From assembly GCA_023334545.1 (NCBI GenBank), contig JAADVB010000015.1, positions 1 through 64,000 on the forward strand: 64,000 nt of DNA, given 5' to 3'. Source of the DNA: Salisapilia sapeloensis. Taxonomy: Eukaryota; Oomycota; Peronosporomycetes; Peronosporales; Salisapiliaceae. This document shows positions 20,614 through 30,234 of the stretch, in pieces; the first letter of the stretch is position 1; every line of letters starts with the position of its first letter. The translations under genes and the position numbers were made by a program. The notes beneath the pieces were generated by a model. That model worked only from the letters and a program-made list of their open reading frames with translations. It did no database searches and was not told the origin of the DNA.

Positions 20614-21462
20614 ATGTCTTCGATTGTTTGGTTTATCACGGGCTGCTCCACTGGACTGGGGAAAGAAATCGCGTTGGCTGCTTTAGATAATGGTGACAAA
20701 GTTGTTGCTACGGCTCGCAATCCGTCCACCCTCGAAGAACTCAAATCGAAGGGTGCCATGGTCATGGCTTTCGATGTCACTGAATCCGAAGAAGAAATGA
20801 ACGACAAGGTAGCTGAAGCTGCAAAAGCCATGGGTAGCATCGACATACTCGTCAACAATGCCGGATATGCTCAACAAGGTGCATTGGAAGAGTGCAGCAG
20901 AGAAGAAGTGTTCAATCAATACAATACGAACGTCTTCGGTGTCATTGCTGTCACGAAAGCTGTGCTTCCATACATGCGCAAGCAAAAATCCGGTGTCATT
21001 GCCAACATTGGATCCATCGGAGGATGGGTCGGTGCGCCAGCTACATCCATGTACTTTGGAACCAAGTGGGCTGTTGCAGGGCTTTCGCAAAGCTTGCGGA
21101 AGGAAGTGGAGCATCTTGGTATTGAAGTCACATGCATTGAGCCAGGACAGTTCCGCACTGCCTTTGGCAGCGGACGTAAGTCTGCTCAGACAAAAATCCA
21201 TGATTATGATCCGGCAACCAAGCCGCGCCTCGAGTGGCTAGACAGCATGCACGGGAAACAGCCTGGTGATCCTGTCAAGGCAGGCCGATTTATCGTAGAA
21301 GCACTGACGAAATCTGGTCGATGTGAAGGTAGAGACTTGCCTGCTCGTATGCCGATTGGATCGGACTGTGTTGGGCCTGTCAAAGCTACCATTGAAGCGA
21401 GTAAGGCCGAGGTCGAGGAATGGGAAGAATTGACGACGCCAATGGACTTTGACGAAAAGTAA
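20614..21462 (+). CDS. Classical short-chain dehydrogenase/reductase
   Basis: This encodes a 282-residue single-exon SDR, an NAD(P)-dependent oxidoreductase with a Rossmann fold. The cofactor motif TGCSTGLG is at residues 9-16, and NNAG at 81-84. The catalytic residues are in place: Ser134, Tyr147 and Lys151 (Y-x3-K in MYFGTKWA). Arg35 after the second strand, in VVATARNPSTL, suggests a preference for NADPH. The start of the sequence (IVWFITGCSTGLGKEIA) resembles the bacterial and fungal 'oxidoreductase' SDR subgroup with 'FITGaSsGlG'. The substrate is unknown. There are no introns and no targeting signal. Confidence 0.93.
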   Translation: MSSIVWFITGCSTGLGKEIALAALDNGDKVVATARNPSTLEELKSKGAMVMAFDVTESEEEMNDKVAEAAKAMGSIDILVNNAGYAQQGALEECSREEVFNQYNTNVFGVIAVTKAVLPYMRKQKSGVIANIGSIGGWVGAPATSMYFGTKWAVAGLSQSLRKEVEHLGIEVTCIEPGQFRTAFGSGRKSAQTKIHDYDPATKPRLEWLDSMHGKQPGDPVKAGRFIVEALTKSGRCEGRDLPARMPIGSDCVGPVKATIEASKAEVEEWEELTTPMDFDEK

Positions 21463-22053
21463 AGCTATCCACCTTTACGATTAATGGTGCCATGGTTTTT
21501 GCTTTGATAGCTTTATGGCAATATACATGTTGTAGTAAAGTAAAAAAACAAAGGCCATGCTGATTCTTTCCAACTCTTTCTTGTATTATTGCGATGTACA
21601 ATGTAAACCATTAAAGCGTAGAATAATTGGATGAGCATTACTGCAAGCTAACGCTTGCATAGACAACGCGGATTCACCTACCTAGCAGATCCTTCAGTTT
21701 CCCGTGATCATAGTAGATTGGAGGATCATCGCTCACTTCCTTTTTGCAGGCTGATGCATTTACTTTGATAAATGGAAAAGAGATATGTCAAGCAGCATGG
21801 AGATAGTCTTAAAATGGATACCTTCTGATCCGAAGCGCTAACGGAGATTAGAGATAATAGGAGCGCAATATCTTTAATTGCATGCAAGCGTATGCTAAAC
21901 TAGTGTCAAATGATAAAATAATTCCAGTTTCGTATAGAAAGGAAGAGTGTGAATGAAAACTTTGCCGCCCACGCAATCTGCAATGATGTACAATATCAAT
22001 CAAAACCAATGAAAGCAAAATTGCTCTATTGAAGTCGATGTTGCTCTATTCAT
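21463..22053. other. Intergenic region between convergent genes, no gene seen
   Basis: This holds the 3' flanks of the dehydrogenase and the amidohydrolase. Nothing else is recognised. Confidence 0.5.
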
Positions 22054-23478
22054 CTAGTTCTTTCGCTCTTCCAAAATGTCGTGGAATTTGCGCACCTTTT
22101 CGTTCCACTCCAACACGGATTTCTTAATCTCTTCTTCATCAGCAGTCTGCAGCTGACGTTCCTTTAGGACATTCTTGCCATGGATCCAAACATCCGAAAC
22201 ATGCTCCCGGCCAGCGACGTAGACGACATGGCTAATAGGATTGTACATCGGTAGCATCTCGAGACTGTCGCATCGAATAGCCACCAAATCTGCCTTCTTA
22301 CCAGCTTCAATGGAGCCCAATTCATGACCTCTGCCCAGTGCCTTAGCGCCGTTTAAAGTAGCCATACGAAGGGCTTCTGATGCAGTGACGTTAGTTGTTT
22401 CGAGCGTTTTGCCCTTGGCTAAAAGAGCAGCGAGCTTCATTTCTCCCATGAGATCCAAGGAGTTGTTGCTTGTAGCACCATCTGTGCCAAGTGCTACATT
22501 TCCTCCTTTCGACAGTAGATCGGATACACGTGCGATGCCTGATCCGAGCTTAAGGTTCGATGAAGGGCAGTGGACAACATGCGTGCCAGTATCCACCACA
22601 TGCTGCACCTCATCGTCCGTTAGCTGCGTCATATGCACAGCTACGAGCTTTTCATTGAGCAGTCCTAGCCTTTTGAAGTTGGCAAGAGGACGACAGTGCT
22701 GGTCACTGAGGTGTCTGCTCATCGAGTTCTCCACTTGCTGTTCACTGTGGTTACACTCGACCCCTGTTTCATGCAAGTGGGTGGTAACCTGGATATTGTA
22801 CTCGTCCGCGACAGCTTTTGCTCTTTCTAGACTCTTGTCGCTGACTGTGTATGGGGCATGAGGAGCCACAGTCACGCGGATAAGTTCGTGCTCGTTTTTG
22901 CCGTATTTGTCAAGCAGCTCTTTGCCCTTCACAAAGCAATCGTCGGCATCTTTCGTGTAGTTACTCGGGAACTCGATCACGGTCATGCCAACGCTAGCAC
23001 GCATTCCAATTTCTTCCAATGCCTTGCAGCTTGCAAGAGGAAAGAAGTACATGTCATTGATACAGGTCGTACCACCGCGAATGTATTCAGCTGCAGCGAG
23101 CTTCATACCGTCGTGGACAAAGTCTGGGCTGACGAATTCACCTTCGGCTGGCCACACATCCTGCGTCAACCAGTCGTGAAGTGGCTTGTCGTCAGCCATG
23201 CCTCGCATGAGAGTCATTGCAGAGTGCGTGTGGGCATTAATGAGTCCAGGAATGAGGATGTGCTGACCGAGGTCACGGGTTTCGCTAGCGTCGTACTTGG
23301 AAAACGCTTCCGCTTTCGGTAGCACTTCTACAATGATACCTTCACGAATTGCAATTGCATGATCTTTTAAGACAGTGTTGTTAGGTTCAACAGGGATGAT
23401 GTGTGCTGCCGAGAGCAGCAGGTCGATTGCTTCCTTGGCCATACTTGCTTGGTCCAGATTTATTTGTGGTTGGTACAT
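22054..23478 (-). CDS. Amidohydrolase, MTA/SAH (or guanine) deaminase-like
   Basis: This encodes 474 residues in one exon. It belongs to the amidohydrolase superfamily, in the TRZ/ATZ and methylthioadenosine/S-adenosylhomocysteine deaminase branch (MtaD-type), which deaminates purine rings. Metal and catalytic residues are in order: NAHTH (His83, His85), the VAPHAPYTV His, THLHETGVE with His and Glu, and GTDGATSNNSLDL with the metal Asp. IPGLINAHTHSAMTLMRG is typical of the branch. The first ATG of the frame is at 23478; the next (23442, MAKEAIDLLLS) has the better context and matches where bacterial homologues start, so it may be the true one. The bacterial character and lack of introns raise the possibility of horizontal transfer. 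The precise substrate is uncertain. Confidence 0.85.
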   Translation of the reverse strand: MYQPQINLDQASMAKEAIDLLLSAAHIIPVEPNNTVLKDHAIAIREGIIVEVLPKAEAFSKYDASETRDLGQHILIPGLINAHTHSAMTLMRGMADDKPLHDWLTQDVWPAEGEFVSPDFVHDGMKLAAAEYIRGGTTCINDMYFFPLASCKALEEIGMRASVGMTVIEFPSNYTKDADDCFVKGKELLDKYGKNEHELIRVTVAPHAPYTVSDKSLERAKAVADEYNIQVTTHLHETGVECNHSEQQVENSMSRHLSDQHCRPLANFKRLGLLNEKLVAVHMTQLTDDEVQHVVDTGTHVVHCPSSNLKLGSGIARVSDLLSKGGNVALGTDGATSNNSLDLMGEMKLAALLAKGKTLETTNVTASEALRMATLNGAKALGRGHELGSIEAGKKADLVAIRCDSLEMLPMYNPISHVVYVAGREHVSDVWIHGKNVLKERQLQTADEEEIKKSVLEWNEKVRKFHDILEERKN

Positions 23479-25067
23479 GGAGTGCAAGTATTTAATTGGA
23501 AACTAAACAATGAAATAAAGTATGTTTGCAGTGGTAACCGTCAAAATGCATTTTGTTATCTGGTCCGTGAAATGGAAGTTGGAATCAGAAGGTTGCGCAT
23601 GAGGAAATCTGGCGAGGTTGGCTCTTCATGCAAAGCAGACAGGCATATTCACTGCGCATGGATCATATGCATGAATTCAGAGGCACCACACTTGACTTAA
23701 ATGGTCGTGCTCAGCATTTCGCACAGCATTCGCACAATTGACTGCACATCAAATTGAAAATCGAGACATGCTGGCTTGAATTTGTCGGATTGCTTATGCC
23801 TTTACGTTGATTTTCGAATGATAAGTGGTAGTCAATTGCGTCAGATTCATGCACAGTAACCATCGCGTGCGTTTGCAAGCGTAATCGACTTTTTCGTACT
23901 TGGTTAGCGGAATCTTTTGTTGCTAGCGTTGTTGGCAGACCACCTTGACGTGATATGCAAGTGGATTACGATTCTTCAGGAAGTGTCGTTTTATATCATC
24001 AAGGATCTTTTACAAGAGAACCCACAGAGTCACTCCTCCTAGCTAGATTGTTTACAGTAGCTTCGCGTTCACCGCGTGTATATGCGGACCGGATTGTTAT
24101 GCCAACTAATGCTCTCATGTCATTACTTTTCACTGCTTCTTGATAGGCGTGGGTACCAAACTACGCGTTTCTTTTCTGGTATTCGAAGTCTCGTCTTTCA
24201 TTGCACTTGGGAGTAGATATCCTTTGCGATTGGCGAGCCTGCTATATCTGGAAATGTAGTGCATATGCTTATCGAGCGTGGAGACTATGTGCATGCATAT
24301 CTTCATTTCTCTGCGATACAGCGCACACAGAGTGCATTGATACTAAAAAGCAATTGCAGTCACTGCTTCTATATCTCTGCAAAGACGTTGCCAATTCACC
24401 CATTTCTTTCCCACGCCTGCTTCTACTCGAAGCACAAAAGTAAATTTCGTGCGTCTTAAAGCGAAAAAACTATCCACGCGGTCTTTGTTACCACCACGCT
24501 CCAACGATCGACGACAATGTGTACATAGCGCTTGTATCGAAGGTCAAATGTACGCTGGGAACTGGAAACTTGGCATGATAGCACCGGTGCGATCTACCCT
24601 TAACTCTTGTGGAAGTCACTTGGATTCATAAGGATGCGTCTACAGGTTAGCATGGATCATCTATGCATGCTTTGCGTTCAGATCATATCAGCCGCTGTTC
24701 TGGATATTGTGCCTCGTCCAATGCACTCGGTGCTTAGCGTTCAAGCACTGAAATGCTCTTAGAGGGCACGACGGTTTCCCCTTTGCTTCGAACCTGCACG
24801 TCACCGGCGTCCAATGTACCTTTACACGTCGTCCGTTGTAGGTGCTTACCACCGAGGTTCTATGTTTCTCATATTTCTTTTTCGAAGACAAAACTACAGA
24901 ACAAAAATAAATTCAAGCGTCATTGGCCTACTCGTCTAACGCAAGTTCAGATGGTGGGATTGGCTCGCCTTGACACTTTTCGTCTCGTCTCTCACCCACT
25001 CCCTCTTTGGTATTGCTTATGATCACGTCAGTATAGATTTTGCACTCGGACGCGCAAGTGTGTTGGA
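23479..25067. other. Intergenic region, no gene seen
   Basis: A 1.6-kb gene-free stretch upstream of both the amidohydrolase (-) and the bZIP gene (+). Several short plus-strand frames exist but their translations show no family features or coding-like composition. Confidence 0.5.
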
Positions 25068-25937
25068 ATGGAGCATCGAATTTTACATCAAGCTGGTCCG
25101 CTGCCTTCGATAGCAGCGATGCAAGGTCGCTTCGAAGAGCCAGTCTTGTTGGAGCAGTCTATCCCTCCCATTGCCACGACCCAAGGTCTTCCACCATCCA
25201 ATCCCGAAGGGCTGCGCGAACTGGGCCAGCTCAAGAAGCGTCGGCGCAAGGAGCAATGTCGTGTGAATCAAGCGAACTACAGACGACGGAAGCGGCAGCA
25301 TGAAAATGAATTGAACGGCCAAATATCTTCATTAAAGGGAGAGATTCAGGAGCTCCAGGCACGTCGTTCAGCCCTGGCAGATGCTAGTGATCCTTCTCTC
25401 AGCGAAACTGGTTCCGTCAGCTCTGAGCACGAATCAGATCCGTTGGATGCCATCGATGCTCTCTATCGAGAATTGGACTCGACTAATATGCAAAGTCCAG
25501 AACTTGTCACAGCCCGTGACGCTCCGTCCTCTCGCTCCATCTTTGATTTGCAACAAGAAGAGTTTGATAGCGTCGAGGCCTTTCGATTGCAATGGCTGTG
25601 GTATCGCCAGCAATTCGACATGTTCCACTTCTGTGTCCTTTCATCTGAAAGGATGCAAATAGGAGGCGTTCTGCTGCTCAAAGTCGTCGGACAAGTACAC
25701 TTCCGAATGCGGCCAATTTGGCAAAAGGGTGGACAACGAGACAAGGATTGGACTCGAGCTACGTTCGTATGCCCTGTGATGCACCGGTTTGAAGTCGACC
25801 CAGAATACCATACAGTGTCGCAAGTGATTACTGAGGTGGACTGGATCAGCGGGATTGCATCTGCGACCAACTATGGGCCGCAGGATGTAGCTTTTATACT
25901 GCATGAGCTGGCAAGCGCTAGTCAAGCTTGGCACTAA
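25068..25937 (+). CDS. bZIP transcription factor with Cys-substituted basic region
   Basis: This encodes 289 residues in one exon. The basic region (KKRRRKEQCRVNQANYRRRK) lies at residues 56-75 and is followed by a short zipper (LNGQISSLKGEIQELQ). In ordinary bZIP proteins an invariant Asn sits eight residues before an invariant Arg; here that place is Cys64 (with Arg72). Asn-to-Cys bZIPs have been described from Phytophthora infestans and linked to oxidative-stress responses, which supports an oomycete origin. The C-terminal half (residues 165-285) has aromatic blocks (AFRLQWLWYRQQFDMFHFCVL, AFILHELA) that look like a conserved regulatory domain of unknown role. There are about 1.6 kb upstream and 1.3 kb downstream without genes. 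Confidence 0.88.
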   Translation: MEHRILHQAGPLPSIAAMQGRFEEPVLLEQSIPPIATTQGLPPSNPEGLRELGQLKKRRRKEQCRVNQANYRRRKRQHENELNGQISSLKGEIQELQARRSALADASDPSLSETGSVSSEHESDPLDAIDALYRELDSTNMQSPELVTARDAPSSRSIFDLQQEEFDSVEAFRLQWLWYRQQFDMFHFCVLSSERMQIGGVLLLKVVGQVHFRMRPIWQKGGQRDKDWTRATFVCPVMHRFEVDPEYHTVSQVITEVDWISGIASATNYGPQDVAFILHELASASQAWH

Positions 25938-27218
25938 AACCAGGCGAGTCTGAAGGGAGATGCATACTATAGCTGCTATTGATGGTAAGTTTGGCACGTG
26001 AATTGGCATGACTAGGAACATGTTGAGAAAGAAGAAACGCATGAATTATGATAGAAACTGTACATGGTTCGTTGGTATTGTGCTACGCCGTCCAGTAACG
26101 CTGGGTTCCCTGCTTACTACGAACCGATTAGCAACGTATCGACTCTCGGATCAGACCATTCGTAGCTTTCTTTCGTAGATGATCGACAGTCTAGACGCTA
26201 TGCGATTCGCTCTAGTCCAGCTTCATCAAGGTACAATGTGATAAAGAGTTAAGGTCTAGGAAGCACCTGGAAAAAGCGATCGATCTCAGTCAAGTACATA
26301 AATATATTTTCGCCATGATTAAAGTAACTTGGTCAATAACGTGTCTATCCTTTTTAAATTCGCCATGCCGATACTGATGCATCTGATTACAACCAGGGAC
26401 TTGTAAACAAAGTAAGCAATTAGTCGTGAAGGCTAATGACTCTTTCTTTTAGTATATATTTCAGATGAATCAAAGTGAAGATCTCTACCCGCCCTATAGA
26501 AGCATTTAGCGTGATCAAAGTTGTAAATGCTGAAGTTACTGAGTGCAGTTTTTAGGACAGACAGATCGTACTTTAGTGTTATGCCGAGTGCGATTGCAAA
26601 ATCGCTTTTGGAATGACTACTTTTCAATTTCCGTTTGATTGTGCGCTTTATGCTTACTGAATGCTGCAGGGACATCCTCTCTATTTACAATTCAAGTATG
26701 ATAGTATCAGTGATGTCATCTAGCTCTATTCCAAAACTAGGCGGTTTGCGAATGAAAACGAAGAAAGTGTATCACGCCAAATATCTCATCGTGGCCGATG
26801 AAGCTAGCTAGGATCTATCTCTTACTTACGTCTAGTTTCACGATCGGCAAGAAGTGCAATCAAAGGAAAAATGATTAGATGCATCAACCGCCATCAAGAC
26901 ACATAAATTTCTATAGCAGTACATTGCTCTCGTGGGTATACTACTTCATTGTATATTCAACTACAATCTTCTACGCAAACGTCACATAGTAGCTAGATTT
27001 GCAAGTTGGTGTTCCTATCTCTGGTTTAAGAATTGTAGGTACAGGAGAGATGCCATTCTATCCTAACACGGTCGTTAGCATCATTACATAAAGTCTTTTT
27101 ATCTCTGCTTGCATGACTCAGTTAATATAGCAACAAAATGAAATAAAGATCAAAAATGAAATAAAAAGTCAATGGAAACGTATTCATGTCATCCTCGGTG
27201 TCCAAGTGCATCTGAAGT
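25938..27218. other. Intergenic region, no gene seen
   Basis: A 1.3-kb AT-rich stretch between convergent genes. No frame of coding character, RNA gene or repeat was recognised. Confidence 0.5.
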
Positions 27219-28061
27219 TTACGATTCACCTTGCGCCTCAAGCTCATACTCTAAGTGGAAAAGTGCAGCTAGAAGTAGCATGCGGTCGTTTATGGACGCT
27301 CCATGTGGAAACTCAAGCAAATAGTTGTCGAACTGATAAGACATTCGACAATAGGCATTGCAGCAACCGTCAGTCCCAGCAGCAAACGTTTTTTGAAGAT
27401 GAGCCACAACTTTCCCTTCCTGGTCAAGGATATCAAATACGGCATCATTCCGTAAGCATGATCCGCCGCAACAGTTATTCACTCTTCCACAGCAACTAAA
27501 GTTACTGCGCAATGTATATCTTTTCTCAAACCCACTGTCAGTCGTACTGCACTCGATGTCGGTGTAGGTAGTGCAGAGACAGCAAGCGGCAAAACATTTG
27601 GAGCAGTAGGACGAAAAGTCTTCCCGTACGCGACCAATGCGTTTACCTTGGTTGTCTTGAAGACTCATCTCATGCGGATGACAGCACATGCCGCCACATT
27701 TAAAAGGCCGGTCGATGACATAGGCATTCCCAGTACCGACATCCACTGAGAAATGAAGCTTGAGAGGGCGCATACTGCCAATACCAAGGCATTGAAGGAA
27801 AACTCGAAGACAAGCATTGCTTTCTTCTACTGCCCACATCCACGTTTCCATACTTTCCAGTTCATCAGACGTTGGTTCCCATCCTCTCGTGTCCCTAGGC
27901 TCGCTCTTTACGGCTTTATCAAGAGGTAAGGCCATGATGCGGTACTTGTTCCGATTTTCCAGTGGAATACCAAACTCTTGTGCAACACTTTCACCAACTT
28001 GCGTTGTCTGGCGAACGGCTAGGCCGGGTGCATTGAGAAGCGTATTGGACGTGGCATCCAT
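27219..28061 (-). CDS. Phospholipid scramblase family protein (second copy)
   Basis: This encodes a 280-residue intronless paralogue of the protein at 3863, in the same family and with the same motif order: RPLKLHFSVDVGTGNAYVID, PFKCGGMCCHP, DNQGKRIGRVREDF, NFSCCGRVNNCCGGSC, DILDQEGKVVAHLQKTF and the C-terminal DRMLLLAALFHLEYELE helix. Differences concentrate in the first 50 residues. A decayed relative lies about 850 bp upstream in the same orientation, so this is the intact member of a tandem pair. As for the first copy, lipid scrambling is inferred from family membership. Confidence 0.88.
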   Translation of the reverse strand: MDATSNTLLNAPGLAVRQTTQVGESVAQEFGIPLENRNKYRIMALPLDKAVKSEPRDTRGWEPTSDELESMETWMWAVEESNACLRVFLQCLGIGSMRPLKLHFSVDVGTGNAYVIDRPFKCGGMCCHPHEMSLQDNQGKRIGRVREDFSSYCSKCFAACCLCTTYTDIECSTTDSGFEKRYTLRSNFSCCGRVNNCCGGSCLRNDAVFDILDQEGKVVAHLQKTFAAGTDGCCNAYCRMSYQFDNYLLEFPHGASINDRMLLLAALFHLEYELEAQGES

Positions 28062-28899
28062 TTATATAAGAGGGTGCGTTTGAAAGAGCAATAAAAGAAC
28101 TGGTAATACTCTGTTCTCCGTTAAACGAAGCCTAGCGAATATTTGCTTTGCACAAGAGTATGAAAGTAAAAGCGTGTTCATTTCCAGCCACATAACTTTC
28201 CACTAGACCACACAAATGAAAATTGTGCTGGAGGCATCGCATATATCACAGATAGCTGCTTGTAGTCAACAGCTCCAAAATAATGATTTGGGGGATGTTT
28301 TGATCCATCTAGATATTGCACTATCTTTTTTCATGTTGTGATTGAGGTCTAAATGACAGAATTGTGGGTATTTGGTGTCTACACAGACCCTTATACAATG
28401 ATGCGAGCTTTCATTTGTAATGAAGTTTTCAGGCAGGAGTAAAAATGGAGGTAAATTGTATGTGATGCTAGTTTTGCGATCAATCCATGTCTTCCTGCTT
28501 AATAAAAGCAAGAGAAAACATCTTCGAGTGAACTTCAATGTTTTTCTGGTAAAAGAAATATGAATCATGAAATGCCACCGTGTAGCAACCTAGGATTACT
28601 ATAGTTTGACCGTCAAAAGCCTATCTCGCCTTCTATCAAGCAGCAACCTTCTATGCATTCTGTGATGGCAAAGTAGTGAGAATTTCAACTTAATTTTCCG
28701 CTACACTTTAAAATATCGGTGCGAGAGAGTATGCTTCATGCTGAGATAGTCGTCAATTAAAGTATACCAAGCAAGTATCGTTTCATTTCTGCTTTATAGC
28801 TAAAGAGATAAGCTCAACTACAGCAACTAGAAGTCAAGTATTGTAATGTTGATGCAAGCATTTTCATTTCATCTTCGGTATTAAAAGTGACTTTACACT
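28062..28899. other. Intergenic region between scramblase gene and pseudogene
   Basis: AT-rich upstream region of the intact scramblase. No further gene is seen. Confidence 0.5.
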
Positions 28900-29731
28900 C
28901 CTTGGTCACCTTAAGCTGTACCCTAAAGGTCCAATTGGAACAGTGCTGCTAAAGTAGCATGCGGTCGTTTGTAGACGCTCCATGTGGAAACTCGGGCATA
29001 TAGTTGTCGAACTGGTACATGATTCGGCAGAAAGATTTGAAGCAGCCGTCCGACCCAACAGAAAACGTTTTCCGAAGATGAGCCACGATTTTCCCTTCTT
29101 GATCAAGGACGTCGAAGACGGCATCGTTTCTTAGGCATGCTCCGCTGCAACAATTATTCACTTTTCCGCAGCAGCTAAAGTTACTGCACAATGTGTCTTT
29201 TCACAAACCCACCGTCAGTCGTAGTGCATTCAAAGTCTTCGTACGTCTTACGAAGGCAGCAGAAGGCAAAGCATTGTGAAAATTAGGAAGAAGACTTCAC
29301 TTACTTAACCAATGAGTTTGCCTTTGTTATGTTTAAGCTTCATCTCATGCGGGTGACAGCACATGCTGCCACATTTAAAAGGCCGGTCGATGACATAGGC
29401 ATCATCGTTGCGGACATCGACGGAGAAGTGAAGCTTGAGAGGGCGCATACTGCCAATGCCAAGACATTGGAGGAAATTCAAATAAAGGAATTTCTTCAGA
29501 TGCCAACATATATGTGTTCAAGCCTTCCAACTCATCAGAAATTCGTTATCATCCTTTCACATCCTTCGGTTCGCTCTTCACGTCTTTGCCAGAAGATAGA
29601 GCCATGATTCGGTACCTGTTCTGCTTTTCCGATGGGATTCCAAGCTCTTGGCCAACACTTTCGCCACCTTGCGTCAGCTGACGGACGGCAAGGCCATGTA
29701 CATTGAGAAGCGTAATCGATGTATCATCCAT
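28900..29731 (-). pseudogene. Decayed phospholipid scramblase (third copy)
   Basis: The minus strand begins with an intact-looking ATG at 29731 (MDDTSITLLNVHGLAVRQ), aligned to the start of the copy at 28061. The frame is lost after about 60 residues, where a segment matching the GWEPTSDELES region is shortened and shifted. A middle part (29350-29480) still reads as the RPLKLHFS/PFKCG region in another frame. A stretch from 29191 keeps NFSCCGKVNNCCSGAC and DVLDQEGKIVAHLRKTF. It then meets a one-base loss just after DRMLL and later stops in the terminal helix. Several independent lesions show this is a pseudogene and not a sequencing slip. Confidence 0.85.
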
Positions 29732-30234
29732 TCGTAGATGAGCAGCGGGTGCTGTCGACAGAGCGCTTTCAATAATGGCAACAGTCTGGTAACCTGCTCG
29801 AGACAGACACATCTGTGCTATGTAGAAGCATAGGAAAGCAGGCGCGTGTTTAATTTTTAATCTGTGTAGATATCCACTTGGTGATACCCACACCGGTCGC
29901 AATATATGCTTCGCAATATCACAGATCGCTTGAAGCAGACAGCAACTCGGCTACAACTGTATCAAGAGCATCATACTTAATTCTATCCAAAGCCATTTGA
30001 CTTCTAAAGTCAGCTATGATCTTCAAATCTAATGTTTTAGGCAGCGTCAAGTAGCCCATATACTATCTCGCACAGTGGTGGAGCCCAAGGGAGATAGTCG
30101 CCCAAGGTGTAGATGAACCCTATACGCTAAATATATCCATGTCGTTGGTATATATTTAGTTTTATCGACTAAATCTACTACAGCGTATATACCAACAACG
30201 CACTTGAGCTCTTCGCCATCGCTTGTGGTTTCAG
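29732..30234. other. Upstream region of the RNA polymerase III subunit gene
   Basis: No gene is seen. The stretch includes a nested inverted repeat at 30144-30196 and ends in a pyrimidine-rich run TTTCAG directly before the ATG, which could be the acceptor of a 5'-UTR intron. Confidence 0.45.
30144..30196. repeat. Nested inverted repeat before RPC2
   Basis: GTTGGTATATA (30144-30154) is perfectly complementary to TATATACCAAC (30186-30196). Directly inside, TTTAGT (30155-30160) pairs with ACTAAA (30168-30173) around a 7-nt loop. It lies 38 bp before the start codon, so it could act as DNA palindrome or as 5'-UTR hairpin; its role is unknown. Confidence 0.55.
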
